From contig NZ_QWBW01000012.1 in NCBI RefSeq assembly GCF_004117855.1, forward strand, positions 62,001 to 126,000: DNA of 64,000 nt, given 5' to 3'. Source of the DNA: Modicisalibacter coralii (lineage in GTDB: Bacteria > Pseudomonadota > Gammaproteobacteria > Pseudomonadales > Halomonadaceae). Below the pieces are notes generated by a model. That model did not search any database. It worked only from the letters and a program-made list of their open reading frames with translations, and had not been told where the DNA came from. Shown here piece after piece: positions 25,410 through 34,918 of this stretch (position 1 is its first letter; each line of letters begins with the position of its first letter). Both the position numbers and the translations under genes were made by a program.

Positions 25410-25754
25410 TCACACGTGCGGCTGGCCGGACTCGTCGACGCTCTCGAAGGTCACGTTGCCCTGGGCGTCGACGCCACAGGTCACGTTGTAGTAGACGTTG
25501 CCGTGACCGTGCAGGTTGATGCGCAGAGTGTAGGGCTGGCCCGGCTCGTAACCGGGTGCATTGGTCGACTCCTCCAGCGGCATGCCCTCGAGCCGATCCC
25601 CGGCCGGCCCCTTCAGCGCCTGCTCGTGGCACTGTTCGACCAGCCCCTTCGAGCCCGCCTCCCCGTCCTGCGCGGCCAGGGCGTCGGCACAGGCCAGCAG
25701 CCCCAGCGTCGCCGAGGCGACGACGATGCCGGATACCATCCATTGACGTGACAT
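25410..25754 (-). CDS. Small secreted protein of unknown function
   Basis: A 114-residue protein with an AAGGAGAG ribosome site 6 bases before the ATG, so it is very likely expressed. The N-terminus is an export signal (MVSGIVVASATLGLLACADALAAQ) that could be cut by signal peptidase I after ALA or lipidated at the Cys in LLAC. The mature part is short and acidic, with two cysteines (VEQCHEQA and YYNVTCGVD) that may pair, and a beta-rich tail. I do not recognise the family. Convergent with mltA. Confidence 0.7.
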   Translation of the reverse strand: MSRQWMVSGIVVASATLGLLACADALAAQDGEAGSKGLVEQCHEQALKGPAGDRLEGMPLEESTNAPGYEPGQPYTLRINLHGHGNVYYNVTCGVDAQGNVTFESVDESGQPHV

Positions 25755-25827
25755 GATTGCTCTCCTTGATCGTGCGTTTGTCATCCCTGTATAGGCCGTG
25801 GGCCTGCCCGAAAGTTCGCCTCGGCGA

Positions 25828-26370
25828 CTACAGCAGTCGGCGCAGGCGCAGCGCCGCCATCACCTGCACGACCCCGTAGAGCAGCGCGATGACGCCGATC
25901 CAGATGGCGGTGACCGCCAGGCCGCTGAGCGGGCTGACCACGAAGATGACGCCCAGGATCAGCGCCAGCACGCCGCTCAGCACGGTCCAGCCCTCGCCGG
26001 GCACGTGGCGGCGCACCCGCAGCCCCAGCAACAGGCGATGCACGCCGGCGACGATCAGCCAGAGCCCCAGCAGCACCAGCAGTGCGCTGGCCGCCGAGAG
26101 CGGGTCGAACACGGCGATCAACCCGAACAGCACCGAGATCACCCCGTAGAACACCAGCCAGCCCCGCGCGAAGCCGCCCGAGCCGGTCGCCAGGGTAAAC
26201 AGGCTGGTGATGCCTTCGGCGAGCGCCATGATCCCCATGATCCAGGTCAGCGCGGCGATCGCGGTGAGCGGCTGGAAGACGGCGATCACCCCGAAGACGA
26301 TGGCGATGACCCCGTAGACCATCAGAATCCACCAACTGCGTCCCAACAGACTTCTCACCCCATTGACCAT
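25828..26370 (-). CDS. HdeD/DUF308 family membrane protein
   Basis: A 180-residue integral membrane protein with six hydrophobic helices arranged as three similar helix pairs, each beginning with a W/Y-x-(V/L)-x-G-(V/I) pattern (WWILMVYGVIAIVFGVIAVF, GWLVFYGVISVLFGLIAVFD, GWTVLSGVLALILGVIFVVS). This is the HdeD/DUF308 fold, linked to acid stress in E. coli. AAGGAG lies 8 bases before the ATG; upstream in-frame Mets lack ribosome sites. It is apparently monocistronic. Confidence 0.83.
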   Translation of the reverse strand: MVNGVRSLLGRSWWILMVYGVIAIVFGVIAVFQPLTAIAALTWIMGIMALAEGITSLFTLATGSGGFARGWLVFYGVISVLFGLIAVFDPLSAASALLVLLGLWLIVAGVHRLLLGLRVRRHVPGEGWTVLSGVLALILGVIFVVSPLSGLAVTAIWIGVIALLYGVVQVMAALRLRRLL

Positions 26371-26460
26371 CGATTCACTCCTTGTCGGTGCCATCCCAGA
26401 ATAGCAGAGCGTCCGAACCCGTCGTCCTCGGCGTTCAAGCACGCCCGGCAAGGTTTCCTG

Positions 26461-27873
26461 TCACCCTCTCCAGACGCCCTGCAACCGCCCGACGAGTCGC
26501 TCGGCCTCATCGGCGTCCTGGACGTTCGTGAATCCCAGCAACAATCCCGGGCTCGCTGCCTGCCCCAGATACCAATCCGACAGAGCCTTGACCGCCAGGC
26601 CTCGTCGTTGCGCCCGTGCCGCCAGGCGCACATCGTCATCATCGTCGATCAGGCGGGCCAGCAGTTGCATGCCACCCGCCGGCAGGTCGACACGCAGGCG
26701 AGCGGCAAGCCGCGTCTCGAGGGCTCGCCTGAGGCAGTCGCGGCGCTCGGCGTACAACGCACGCATGCGTTTCAGATGGCGAGAAAAATGCCCCTCGCTC
26801 ATGAAATCGGCAACCACCGCCTGGGGCAGTTCGGGACAGCCATGTCCGAAAGCGACCAGGGTATGGCAAAAACGCTCGACCTCCGCTTCCGGTACCACCA
26901 GATAGGCCAATCGCAGATCGGGGAAGAGCACCTTGCTGAACGTCCCCGTGTAGAGCACGCGACCTCGCCGATCGAGACTCTTCAATGCCGGCAACGGTCG
27001 GCCACGGTAACGGAACTCGCTGTCGTAGTCGTCCTCGATGATCCAGGCCTGATTGTCCGCGGCCCACTCGAGCAGCGCCAAGCGACGTGGCAGCGTCAGT
27101 GTCACGCCCATCGGGCTTTGATGGGACGGCGTGACCACCGCGAATCGGGCATCCTCGGCTCGGCGTCGCCCCGCGGCGATATCCAGCCCTTCGGCATCCA
27201 CGTCGATCGGGACGAGCGACATGCCGGCCGCCTGCAACATGTCCCGGGCCATGAAGTAACCCGGCTCTTCGAACCAGCCTCGATCACCGGGTCTCAGCAG
27301 CGTCCGACAGATCACACTCAGGGCATCCCGATAGCCGGCGGTGATGATGATCTGGTGTGCATGGCAATCGATGCCCCGCGACACACCGAGATAGGTCGCC
27401 AGTGCCTCGCGCAACGCCCTCATTCCCCGGGGATCGGGATAACCGAGTTGCGCGGCGTTTCGGCGTCTCAACCGACGTGTCGTCAACCGTGACCAGAGCT
27501 TGCCGGGAAACGCATCCAGGGCCGGCAGGCCCAGTTGAAACGGCAAGGGAGACCGAGGTTCGACGCCCGGTGTCGATACCGCGACGTCCCGTCGCTCGAC
27601 GAGATCCGCGGTTTGCTCCATCGCCAGCGCCGGCGAGACGAAGGTGCCCGCCGCGCCGCGCGACAGGAAATACCCCTCACTGACGAGGAGCTGGTAAGCC
27701 AGTTCCACCGTGCCGCGTGACAGATTGAGTTCGCTGGCCAGGCTACGCACGGAGGGCACACGGTCATCGGGCCGCAATCGCCCGGTGGCGATCGACTCGC
27801 GAAACCGCTGGTAGAGCTGGCGATAGAGCGGCACGGTCTGGCGACGATCGGGTTCCAGATGACGATTCGACAT
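26461..27873 (-). CDS. MocR/PdxR-type GntR-aminotransferase regulator
   Basis: A 470-residue transcription factor fusing an N-terminal winged helix of the GntR family (LYQRFRESIATGRLRPDDRVPSVR, LNLSRGTVELAYQLL) to a fold-type I aminotransferase domain. PLP-binding features are visible: SYR-like ITAGYRDALSVI, EDDYDSEFRY, and the Schiff-base Lys in YTGTFSKVLFPDLR. Such proteins sense PLP or amino-compound effectors; PdxR controls pyridoxine genes, but no pdx gene is here. It is divergent from an AhpD-like gene, the probable target. Confidence 0.86.
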   Translation of the reverse strand: MSNRHLEPDRRQTVPLYRQLYQRFRESIATGRLRPDDRVPSVRSLASELNLSRGTVELAYQLLVSEGYFLSRGAAGTFVSPALAMEQTADLVERRDVAVSTPGVEPRSPLPFQLGLPALDAFPGKLWSRLTTRRLRRRNAAQLGYPDPRGMRALREALATYLGVSRGIDCHAHQIIITAGYRDALSVICRTLLRPGDRGWFEEPGYFMARDMLQAAGMSLVPIDVDAEGLDIAAGRRRAEDARFAVVTPSHQSPMGVTLTLPRRLALLEWAADNQAWIIEDDYDSEFRYRGRPLPALKSLDRRGRVLYTGTFSKVLFPDLRLAYLVVPEAEVERFCHTLVAFGHGCPELPQAVVADFMSEGHFSRHLKRMRALYAERRDCLRRALETRLAARLRVDLPAGGMQLLARLIDDDDDVRLAARAQRRGLAVKALSDWYLGQAASPGLLLGFTNVQDADEAERLVGRLQGVWRG

Positions 27874-28047
27874 GGTGATGTCCCAGTCAATTCAGTGAAT
27901 CTTGGCCCTATTGACTATGCCATACCCCCGCTATGTTGGATGTCCCGAAACGAGGCGTTCGACATGGCGTCCTCCCCGCTGCAGATCGCCGCGACGCTCA
28001 CCGCTTCCCCGGCCCCCGAGGGGTCCCCGACCCAAGAGAATCCCACC

Positions 28048-28479
28048 ATGGAAACACTGCGCCTGCCCTATTCGACCCTGTCGGCCGACACCTACCGACA
28101 CTTCCTGGGCGCCAAGACGGCACTCGAGAATGGCCCCCTGGATGCGGCCACGCTCGAACTCATCAACCTGCGGGTTTCCCAGCTCAACGGCTGCGCCTTC
28201 TGTACCCAGATGCATGCCGCCCGGCTACGCGAGCAAGGAATCGATAACGGCAAGATCGACAGCATTGCCGGCTGGCGGGCCAGCCGGCATTTCACGAGCC
28301 GCGAGCGCGCCGCCCTGGCCTGGGCCGACGCCTTGACCCGAGTGGACGAAACCGCCGCGCCCGACGAGACCTATACGCCGTTGCTGGCCCATTTCAGCGA
28401 GACGGAGGTTTCCGACCTGACGTTCGCCATTGCCCTGATGAACGCCCTCAATCGCATCGGTGTCGGCATGCGGCTGTGA
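28048..28479 (+). CDS. Carboxymuconolactone decarboxylase/AhpD-like protein
   Basis: A 143-residue helical protein of the AhpD-like branch of the CMD family. The redox motif NGCAFCTQMHAARLR holds the CxxC pair (Cys49, Cys52) and the downstream His56, as in AhpD-type peroxidase partners. The start METLRLPYST is the one usual for the family; an upstream frame to 27859 would run into the divergent regulator and its control region. Function as antioxidant or decarboxylase is not settled by sequence. Confidence 0.82.
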   Translation: METLRLPYSTLSADTYRHFLGAKTALENGPLDAATLELINLRVSQLNGCAFCTQMHAARLREQGIDNGKIDSIAGWRASRHFTSRERAALAWADALTRVDETAAPDETYTPLLAHFSETEVSDLTFAIALMNALNRIGVGMRL

Positions 28480-28497
28480 CCCAATACCCGGTATGCC

Positions 28498-29574
28498 TCA
28501 AGCTTGCCGTATCAGCTGCAGCGGCCAGCGCAACACGAAGCGGGTGCCGCCGTGGGCCGACGGCTGACAGTACGCCTGCCCGCCGTGCGCCTCGGCGATG
28601 GTCTTGACCACCGCCAGCCCCAGGCCGCTTCCGCCGCTCTGGCGCGAGCGCGAGGGCTCGCCACGGCGGAAGGCCTCGAAGAGGTCGCCGGCCAGGGCAC
28701 TGTCGATGCCGGGGCCGTCGTCTTCCACGCTCAGCAGGCAGTCGTCGTCGACCCGCGCCAGACGCACGTGCAGGGTGCCCGGGTCGGCATGGCGCAGGGC
28801 GTTTTCCAGCAGCGCCATCAGCGCCTGGCGGAGTCGCTCGGCATCACACGCCACTTCCAGCTCGGTATCCAGCTGCGCATCCAGCCGAAAGCCCTTGTCC
28901 GCCAGCGGCGTGGCGAAGGCCTGCAGGACGGCGCGCAGTTCATCGGCCAGCCTCACGCGGGTCCGCTGCACGTCCAGATGGCCGCTGTCGTTGAGGCTCA
29001 CCACGCGCAGGTCCTCGACCAGCCGGCCAAGGCCATCCACCTGGCGCAGCAGCCCCTCGAACAGCTCGCTGCTGGGGGTGAACACACCCTCCGCCAGGCC
29101 CTGCAGGCGACCGCGCAGCACGGTCAACGGGGTGCGCAGTTCGTGGGCGATGGCGGCATTCCAGAACTCGCGCTCGCGGGTCATGCCCTGCAGGCGTTCG
29201 GCCATGGCGTTGAAGTCGCGCACCAGCTGCGCGGTCTCGCCCATGGCACGGTCATCCAGCGGGGCGCGGGCATCGAGCTTGCCCTCGGCCACGTCACGCA
29301 GGCTGTGCGCCACCGCGTTCAACGGCGAGATCAGGCGTCGCGACAGCCGAATGGCGACGAATACCGCCAGCGCCAGGGCGGCGATGATGGTGCAGACGAT
29401 CCAGACCAGCTCCGCTCGGGAGGGCACCAGCGTGTTGGAAATGCTATCCGGGAGGTAGGTCAGGGCTAAGCCGTAGAACACGTAGCTGCCGATCACCGAG
29501 AGGCCGATGATGCCCAGCGCCATCACCGCCAGGGACTGGATGATCTGCCGGCGCAGTCCCGGTGTCGGCTTCAT
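28498..29574 (-). CDS. Sensor histidine kinase, BaeS/SmeS-like
   Basis: A 358-residue inner-membrane kinase: two helices (residues about 10-38 and 55-75) bracket a very short periplasmic loop. A HAMP region (SRRLISPLNAVAHSL), the H-box AIAHELRTPL with phospho-acceptor His144, the N-box ALLENALRHAD, and the G-boxes DDGPGID and GSGLGLAVVKTIAEAHGG follow. The ATG overlaps the regulator stop (ATGA), so the pair is co-translated. Divergent efflux genes suggest it controls drug export; stimulus unknown. Confidence 0.87.
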   Translation of the reverse strand: MKPTPGLRRQIIQSLAVMALGIIGLSVIGSYVFYGLALTYLPDSISNTLVPSRAELVWIVCTIIAALALAVFVAIRLSRRLISPLNAVAHSLRDVAEGKLDARAPLDDRAMGETAQLVRDFNAMAERLQGMTREREFWNAAIAHELRTPLTVLRGRLQGLAEGVFTPSSELFEGLLRQVDGLGRLVEDLRVVSLNDSGHLDVQRTRVRLADELRAVLQAFATPLADKGFRLDAQLDTELEVACDAERLRQALMALLENALRHADPGTLHVRLARVDDDCLLSVEDDGPGIDSALAGDLFEAFRRGEPSRSRQSGGSGLGLAVVKTIAEAHGGQAYCQPSAHGGTRFVLRWPLQLIRQA

Positions 29575-30296
29575 GGCGCCACACCGAAGCGATAGCCCAC
29601 GCCCCAGACGCTGGCCGGCACGCCCTGAATGTCGAAGGCTTCGAGCTTCTTGCGCAGCTTGCTCACGTGGCTGTCCACGGTGCGCTCCAGCGTGTCGCCT
29701 TCGGGCAGGCAGCTCTCCAGCAGTTCGGCGCGGCTGAATGCCCGCTGCGGCGTTCGCATCAGGCACGCCAGCAGCTTGAACTCGGTCAGGGTCAGCGCCA
29801 GCGCCTGCCGCTGGCCGTCGATCTCCACGCTGGCCTCGTGGCTCTCCAGGTCGACCTGGAACGGGCCCACGCGCAGCACCTGCGTGGCGGCAGGTATCGA
29901 CCGGGTGCGCCGCAGCACCGCCTGCACCCGCGCCACCACTTCGGCCGCGTTGAAGGGTTTGACCACGTAGTCGTCGGCGCCCAGGCGCAGGCCCATCAGC
30001 TTGTCGATGTCCTGATCGAGCGCGGTGAGCATGATCACCGGCGTCTCGCCGCGGGCACGGATCTCGCTGAGCACCTTCCAGCCATCGAGCACGGGCATCT
30101 GCACGTCGAGCAGCAACAAATCCGGTTTGAGCGATTGGTGCAGGGCCAATGCCTGCTGGCCATCGGTGGCGTGGCGGGTACGCAGGCCGCTGCGCTGCAG
30201 ATAGGCGGCGAGAATCTCGGCGATCTCGGTTTCGTCTTCGGCGATCAGCACCAGCCCCTGAGCGGGTGCACCGGGTCGCGCTGCAGTATCAGACAT
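29571..30296 (-). CDS. OmpR-family response regulator, BaeR/SmeR-like
   Basis: A 241-residue regulator with a receiver domain (acidic pocket Glu20-Asp21, phospho-acceptor Asp64 in LLLLDVQMPVLDGW, Thr in VIMLTALD, Lys in YVVKPF) and a winged-helix effector domain (LTEFKLLACLM, DSHVSKLRKKLE, VWGVGYRF). The start MSDTAARPG was chosen; the much longer frame upstream is antisense to the adaptor gene. It lies 157 bp from the divergently transcribed efflux genes, which it probably regulates. Confidence 0.88.
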   Translation of the reverse strand: MSDTAARPGAPAQGLVLIAEDETEIAEILAAYLQRSGLRTRHATDGQQALALHQSLKPDLLLLDVQMPVLDGWKVLSEIRARGETPVIMLTALDQDIDKLMGLRLGADDYVVKPFNAAEVVARVQAVLRRTRSIPAATQVLRVGPFQVDLESHEASVEIDGQRQALALTLTEFKLLACLMRTPQRAFSRAELLESCLPEGDTLERTVDSHVSKLRKKLEAFDIQGVPASVWGVGYRFGVAP

Positions 30297-30453
30297 GAGC
30301 GGGCTCGATAACGGCGGCACCCGATGGTAACGCGCCCTCCACACTTTCTCCATCAGGCCTCGACACCCTCTCGACAGCGCCAGGCCAGACTGCCGCAACG
30401 GCCGTCGCCCGACGCGGCGGCCGGATCGAACAGCGCGTTCAACGAGGTGGGAA

Positions 30454-31740
30454 ATGGCAGGCCGGAGAGTGAACCGAAAAGCGTACCAGCCGCGTGGCGG
30501 CATATCCGAGGCGCGCACGGCGCCGGGTATGCGTCTGCGCCAGGGGCGGGTCGGGTTGCGGGCGACGTTGGTCGCGCTGGCCCCGACCCGGCTGATGATC
30601 GCCCGAATGATGATCGTCGGGCTGATGATAACCGGGCTGGCCGGCTGCGACTCCCGGTCCGCCGCCACCGACGCGGCCCCAGCCGCACCAACCCCGGTCT
30701 CGGTGATGACACTGGAAGCCCACGAGCTGTGGGTGCATGAAGCGCTGCCCGGGCGCGTGGCCGCCGTGCGCAGCGCCGAGGTGCGCGCCCAGGTCTCCGG
30801 CATCGTGAAGCGGCGGCTGTTCGAGGAGGGCAGCCAGGTCGAGGCCGGCAAGACGCTCTTCCAGATCGACCCGGCAACCTTCGAGGCCGAGGTCGACGTC
30901 GCCGCGGCGGCGCTGCAACGGGCCCAGGCGACGCTGACCCAGGCCCGCACCAAGGCTGAGCGTCTGACCACGCTGAGACGCAGCGAGGCGATCAGCCGCC
31001 AGGCCTACGACGACGCCATCGCGCTGCGCGATCAGGCCGCCGCGGATGTGACCCAGGCCAGGGCGACGCTGGCGCGGCGCCAGCTGGACCTGCGCTTCGC
31101 CAGCGTCGAGGCGCCGATTGCCGGGCGCATCGACCAGGCGCTGGTCAGCGAAGGCGCGCTGGTCTCATCCACCGATACCACGCCCATGGCGCGCATCCAG
31201 CAGATCGATCAGGTCTACGTCGACGTGCGCCAGCCCGCCTCGCGACTGGAGACACTGCGTCAGCAGGCCGGCTCGGCGACACCCGAACCGAACGTGGAGA
31301 TCCTCGGCAGCGACGGCAAGCCCCTGGGCCTGCGCGGGCGCATCCTGTTCTCCGGCATCCAGGTGGATGCCGGCACCGGCGACGTGCTGCTGCGCGTGCG
31401 AGTGGACAACCCGCAGCACCGCCTGCTGCCCGGCCTCTACGTGCAGGCGCGGATTCCCCGCGCGCATTACCCCGCCGCGCTGAGCGTGCCGCAGCAGGCG
31501 GTGACCCGCACGGCGGGCCAGGCCAGCGTGTGGGTGGTCGATAGCCAGGACCAGGTACGCCAGGTGCCCGTCGAACTCGGCGAGCTGGTCGCGGGCCGCT
31601 ACCGCGTGGTGTCCGGGCTCAGCGCCGGGCAGCAGGTGGTCATCGAGGGCATCAAGCGCCTGAGACCCGAGACCCAGGTCGCCACGCGCCGCTGGCAGCC
31701 CGCTGCCAGCGGTGACCCCCTCAGCGCTGCCGCGCGCTGA
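30454..31740 (+). CDS. RND efflux periplasmic adaptor (MexA/AcrA family)
   Basis: Membrane-fusion protein linking an RND pump to an outer-membrane channel. It has up to 428 residues; the lipobox ITGLAGC marks the mature lipoprotein start about 67 residues in. Downstream are the lipoyl halves (VRAQVSGIVKRRLFEEGSQV and FASVEAPIAGRIDQALVSEG) around a helical hairpin, then beta-barrel sequence. The first ATG is preceded by GAGGTGG at short spacing; in-frame ATGs at 30529 and 30595 would give a more normal signal peptide, so the start is uncertain. Confidence 0.88.
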   Translation: MAGRRVNRKAYQPRGGISEARTAPGMRLRQGRVGLRATLVALAPTRLMIARMMIVGLMITGLAGCDSRSAATDAAPAAPTPVSVMTLEAHELWVHEALPGRVAAVRSAEVRAQVSGIVKRRLFEEGSQVEAGKTLFQIDPATFEAEVDVAAAALQRAQATLTQARTKAERLTTLRRSEAISRQAYDDAIALRDQAAADVTQARATLARRQLDLRFASVEAPIAGRIDQALVSEGALVSSTDTTPMARIQQIDQVYVDVRQPASRLETLRQQAGSATPEPNVEILGSDGKPLGLRGRILFSGIQVDAGTGDVLLRVRVDNPQHRLLPGLYVQARIPRAHYPAALSVPQQAVTRTAGQASVWVVDSQDQVRQVPVELGELVAGRYRVVSGLSAGQQVVIEGIKRLRPETQVATRRWQPAASGDPLSAAAR

Positions 31741-31756
31741 GTTCGGAGAGATCGTC

Positions 31757-34700
31757 ATGCCGCAGTTCTTCATCAACCGCCCGGTATTCGCCTGGGTCAT
31801 CGCCCTGTTCATCGTGCTGGTCGGGGTCATCGCCATCCCGCAGCTGCCCATCGCCCGCTACCCCTCGGTGGCGCCGCCCTCGGTCAGTCTCACCGCCACC
31901 TACCCGGGGGCCACGCCGCAGACCCTCAACGACTCGGTGGTGAGCCTGATCGAGCGCGAACTCTCGGGGGTCAAGAACCTGCTCTACTTCGAGTCCTCGG
32001 TGGATGCCTCGGGCAGCGCGCAGATCACCGCCACCTTCAAGCCGGGCACCAATCCCGAGCTGGCCCAGGTCGACGTGCAGAACCGCATCAGGGCGGTCGA
32101 GTCGCGGCTGCCCCAGGCCGTGCGGCAGAACGGCCTGCAGGTGGAGTCGGCCGCCTCGAACTTCCTGATGATGGTCGGCATGACCTCGCCCAACGGCCAG
32201 TACGACGAGATCGCGCTGAACGACTACCTGGCGCGCAATATCGTCCAGGAGCTGCGTCGTATCGACGGCGTGGGGCGCGTGCAGCTGTTCGGCGCCGAGC
32301 AGGCGATGCGCGTCTGGGTCGACCCGCACAAGCTCACCGCCTACGGGCTGACCATGAACGACCTGGCCCAGGCGATCGAACAGCAGAATACCCCGATCGC
32401 TCCCGGCCGGATCGGTGACGAGCCGACCGTGCAGGGCCAGCGCGTGACCGTGCCGCTGACCGTACAGGGGCAACTCTCCACCCCGGAACAGTTCGCCGCC
32501 ATCGTCCTGCGCGCAAGCGCCGACGGCGCCAAGGTGGTGCTCGGCGACGTGGCCCGGGTCGAGCTGGGCGCCCAGTCCTATGGCTTTTCCAACCGCGAGA
32601 ACGGGGTACCGGCGACCAGTGCCGCCATTCAGCTCTCACCCGGGGCCAACGCCGTGCGCACCGCCGCGGCGGTGCGTGAGCGCCTGGCCGAGCTGGCGCC
32701 GAGCCTGCCGGCGGGCATGACCTACTCGGTGCCATTCGACACCGCCCCCTTCGTCAAGGTCTCCATCGAGAAGGTGGTCCATACCCTGTTCGAGGCCATG
32801 GCGCTGGTGTTCCTGGTGATGCTGCTGTTCCTGCAGAACCTGCGCTATACGCTGATCCCGGCCATCGTCGCGCCCATCGCGCTGCTCGGCACCTTCGCGG
32901 TGATGCTGCTGGCCGGATTCTCGATCAACTCGCTGACCATGTTCGGCATGGTGCTGGCCATCGGCATCATCGTCGACGACGCCATCGTGGTGGTGGAGAA
33001 CGTCGAGCGACTGATGGCCACCCTGGGCCTGTCGCCGAAAGAGGCGACCCTGCGGGCGATGCGCGAGATCACCGGGGCGATCATCGGCATCACCCTGGTG
33101 CTCACCGCCGTCTTCATCCCCATGGCCTTCGCCAGCGGCTCGGTGGGGGTGATCTACCAGCAGTTCACCCTGTCGATGGCGGTATCGATCCTGTTCTCGG
33201 CCTTCCTCGCCCTGAGCCTGACCCCGGCACTGTGCGCCACGCTGCTGCGACCGGTGAGCGCGGATCATCATGCCAAGCGCGGCGTCTTCGGCGCCTTCAA
33301 CCGCGGCTTCGAGCGCCTCACGGCGAACTATAGTACGCGGGTGACGCGCCTGCTCGGGCGCAGCGGGCGGATGATGGCGCTCTTCGCCGTGCTCTGCGCG
33401 GTGCTGGCCTTCGCGGCCACGAGGCTGCCGTCGTCCTTCCTGCCCGACGAGGATCAGGGCTACTTCATGACCTCCATCCAGTTGCCCACCGGCGCCACCA
33501 GCGAACGCACGCTGGACGTGGTCAAGGCCTACGAGGCGTACGTGGCCACGCGCCCGGCGCTGGACGCCAACCTAGTGGTGCTGGGCTTCAGTTTCTCCGG
33601 CTCCGGCCCCAACGCGGCCATCGCCTTCACCATGCTCAAGGACTGGGACCAGCGCGACGGCGCCACCGCCGCCGAAGAAGCCGCGCTGGCGCAGCAGGCC
33701 ATGGCGGACAACGTCGAGGGTACGGTGATGAGCCTGATGCCGCCGGCGATCGACGAGCTGGGTACGTCGTCCGGTTTCAGCCTGTTCCTGCAGGATCGCG
33801 CCAACCGGGGCGAGGCCGCGCTGATGGATGCCCAGGCGCAGCTGATGGCACTGGCCGCACAGAGCAAGCTCGTCAGCGATGTCTACCCCGATGGCCTGCC
33901 CCCCGGCGAGAGCATCCGCCTGGAGATCGACCGCCAGAAGGCCGAGGCCATGGGCCTGTCGTTCGCCGCCGTGAGCAACACGCTGTCGGCGGCCATGGGC
34001 TCGCTCTACGTCAACGACTTCCCCAATGCCGGGCGCATGCAGCAGGTGATCGTGCAGGCCGACGCCCCGGCGCGCATGCAACTGGACGATGTGCTCGGCC
34101 TGCGCGTGCGTAACGCCAGCGGCGGCATGGTGGCGCTGCGCGAGGTGGTGACGCCGGTATGGGGTGAGACGCCGCAGCAGATGCTGCGCTTCCAGGGCTT
34201 TCCCGCCGTGCGCATCGCCGGCGGCGCCGCGCCGGGTGTTTCCAGCGGTGCGGCGATGGCCGAGATGGAGCGCCTGGTTGCGCAGTTGCCGCCGGGCTAC
34301 GCCGTGGCCTGGACCGGGCAGTCGCTGCAGGAGCGTCAGTCGGCGGCGCAGGCGCCAATGCTCATGGCGCTCTCGGCGCTGGTGGTGTTCCTGGTGCTGG
34401 CGGCGCTCTACGAGAGCTGGTCGATTCCGCTGTCGGTGATGCTGGTGGTGCCGTTGGGTCTGCTCGGCGCGGTGGCCGCGGTGATGCTGCGCGGCCTGCC
34501 CAACGATGTGTTCTTCAAGGTGGGGATCATCACTCTCATCGGCCTGTCGGCGAAGAACGCCATCCTGATCGTCGAGTTCGCCCGCCAGCTGCACGCCGAA
34601 GGCCGCCCGCTGGTGGAATCCGCGGTGACTGCCGCACGCTTGCGCCTGCGCCCGATCCTGATGACCTCGCTGGCCTTCACCCTCGGCGTGGTGCCGTTGA

Positions 34701-34876
34701 TGCTGGCCTCCGGCGCCAGTGCCGAAACCCAGCACGCCATCGGCACCGGCGTGTTCGGCGGCATGCTCAGCGGCACCCTGCTGGCGGTGTTCTTCGTACC
34801 GGCGTTCTTCGTCTTCGTCATCGGCACCCAGGAACGCTTCAGCGCCTGGCGCGCACGGCGTCGCCGCGGATCCTGA
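31757..34876 (+). CDS. RND efflux pump permease (AcrB/MexB/SmeE family, HAE1)
   Basis: A proton-driven multidrug exporter of 1039 residues. The N-terminus MPQFFINRPVFAWVIALFIV is standard for HAE1 pumps, and GGAGAG lies 6 bases upstream. The intramembrane proton-relay pair is present in GIIVDDAIVVVENVER (Asp407, Asp408). The porter-domain motif ELAQVDVQNRI and the second-half GLSAKNAILIVEFARQLH with the relay Lys are also present. It follows the adaptor by 16 bp. No outer-membrane factor gene follows, so it must borrow a TolC/OprM-type channel. Confidence 0.93.
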   Translation: MPQFFINRPVFAWVIALFIVLVGVIAIPQLPIARYPSVAPPSVSLTATYPGATPQTLNDSVVSLIERELSGVKNLLYFESSVDASGSAQITATFKPGTNPELAQVDVQNRIRAVESRLPQAVRQNGLQVESAASNFLMMVGMTSPNGQYDEIALNDYLARNIVQELRRIDGVGRVQLFGAEQAMRVWVDPHKLTAYGLTMNDLAQAIEQQNTPIAPGRIGDEPTVQGQRVTVPLTVQGQLSTPEQFAAIVLRASADGAKVVLGDVARVELGAQSYGFSNRENGVPATSAAIQLSPGANAVRTAAAVRERLAELAPSLPAGMTYSVPFDTAPFVKVSIEKVVHTLFEAMALVFLVMLLFLQNLRYTLIPAIVAPIALLGTFAVMLLAGFSINSLTMFGMVLAIGIIVDDAIVVVENVERLMATLGLSPKEATLRAMREITGAIIGITLVLTAVFIPMAFASGSVGVIYQQFTLSMAVSILFSAFLALSLTPALCATLLRPVSADHHAKRGVFGAFNRGFERLTANYSTRVTRLLGRSGRMMALFAVLCAVLAFAATRLPSSFLPDEDQGYFMTSIQLPTGATSERTLDVVKAYEAYVATRPALDANLVVLGFSFSGSGPNAAIAFTMLKDWDQRDGATAAEEAALAQQAMADNVEGTVMSLMPPAIDELGTSSGFSLFLQDRANRGEAALMDAQAQLMALAAQSKLVSDVYPDGLPPGESIRLEIDRQKAEAMGLSFAAVSNTLSAAMGSLYVNDFPNAGRMQQVIVQADAPARMQLDDVLGLRVRNASGGMVALREVVTPVWGETPQQMLRFQGFPAVRIAGGAAPGVSSGAAMAEMERLVAQLPPGYAVAWTGQSLQERQSAAQAPMLMALSALVVFLVLAALYESWSIPLSVMLVVPLGLLGAVAAVMLRGLPNDVFFKVGIITLIGLSAKNAILIVEFARQLHAEGRPLVESAVTAARLRLRPILMTSLAFTLGVVPLMLASGASAETQHAIGTGVFGGMLSGTLLAVFFVPAFFVFVIGTQERFSAWRARRRRGS

Positions 34877-34918
34877 CACATCCCGGCACTCTCTCACGCC
34901 CGACAATGGAGGAGCACG

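Noticed and set aside
29571-30971. Longer start for the response regulator
   Set aside because: The extension is antisense to the adaptor gene and carries no domain; the receiver domain starts at 30296.
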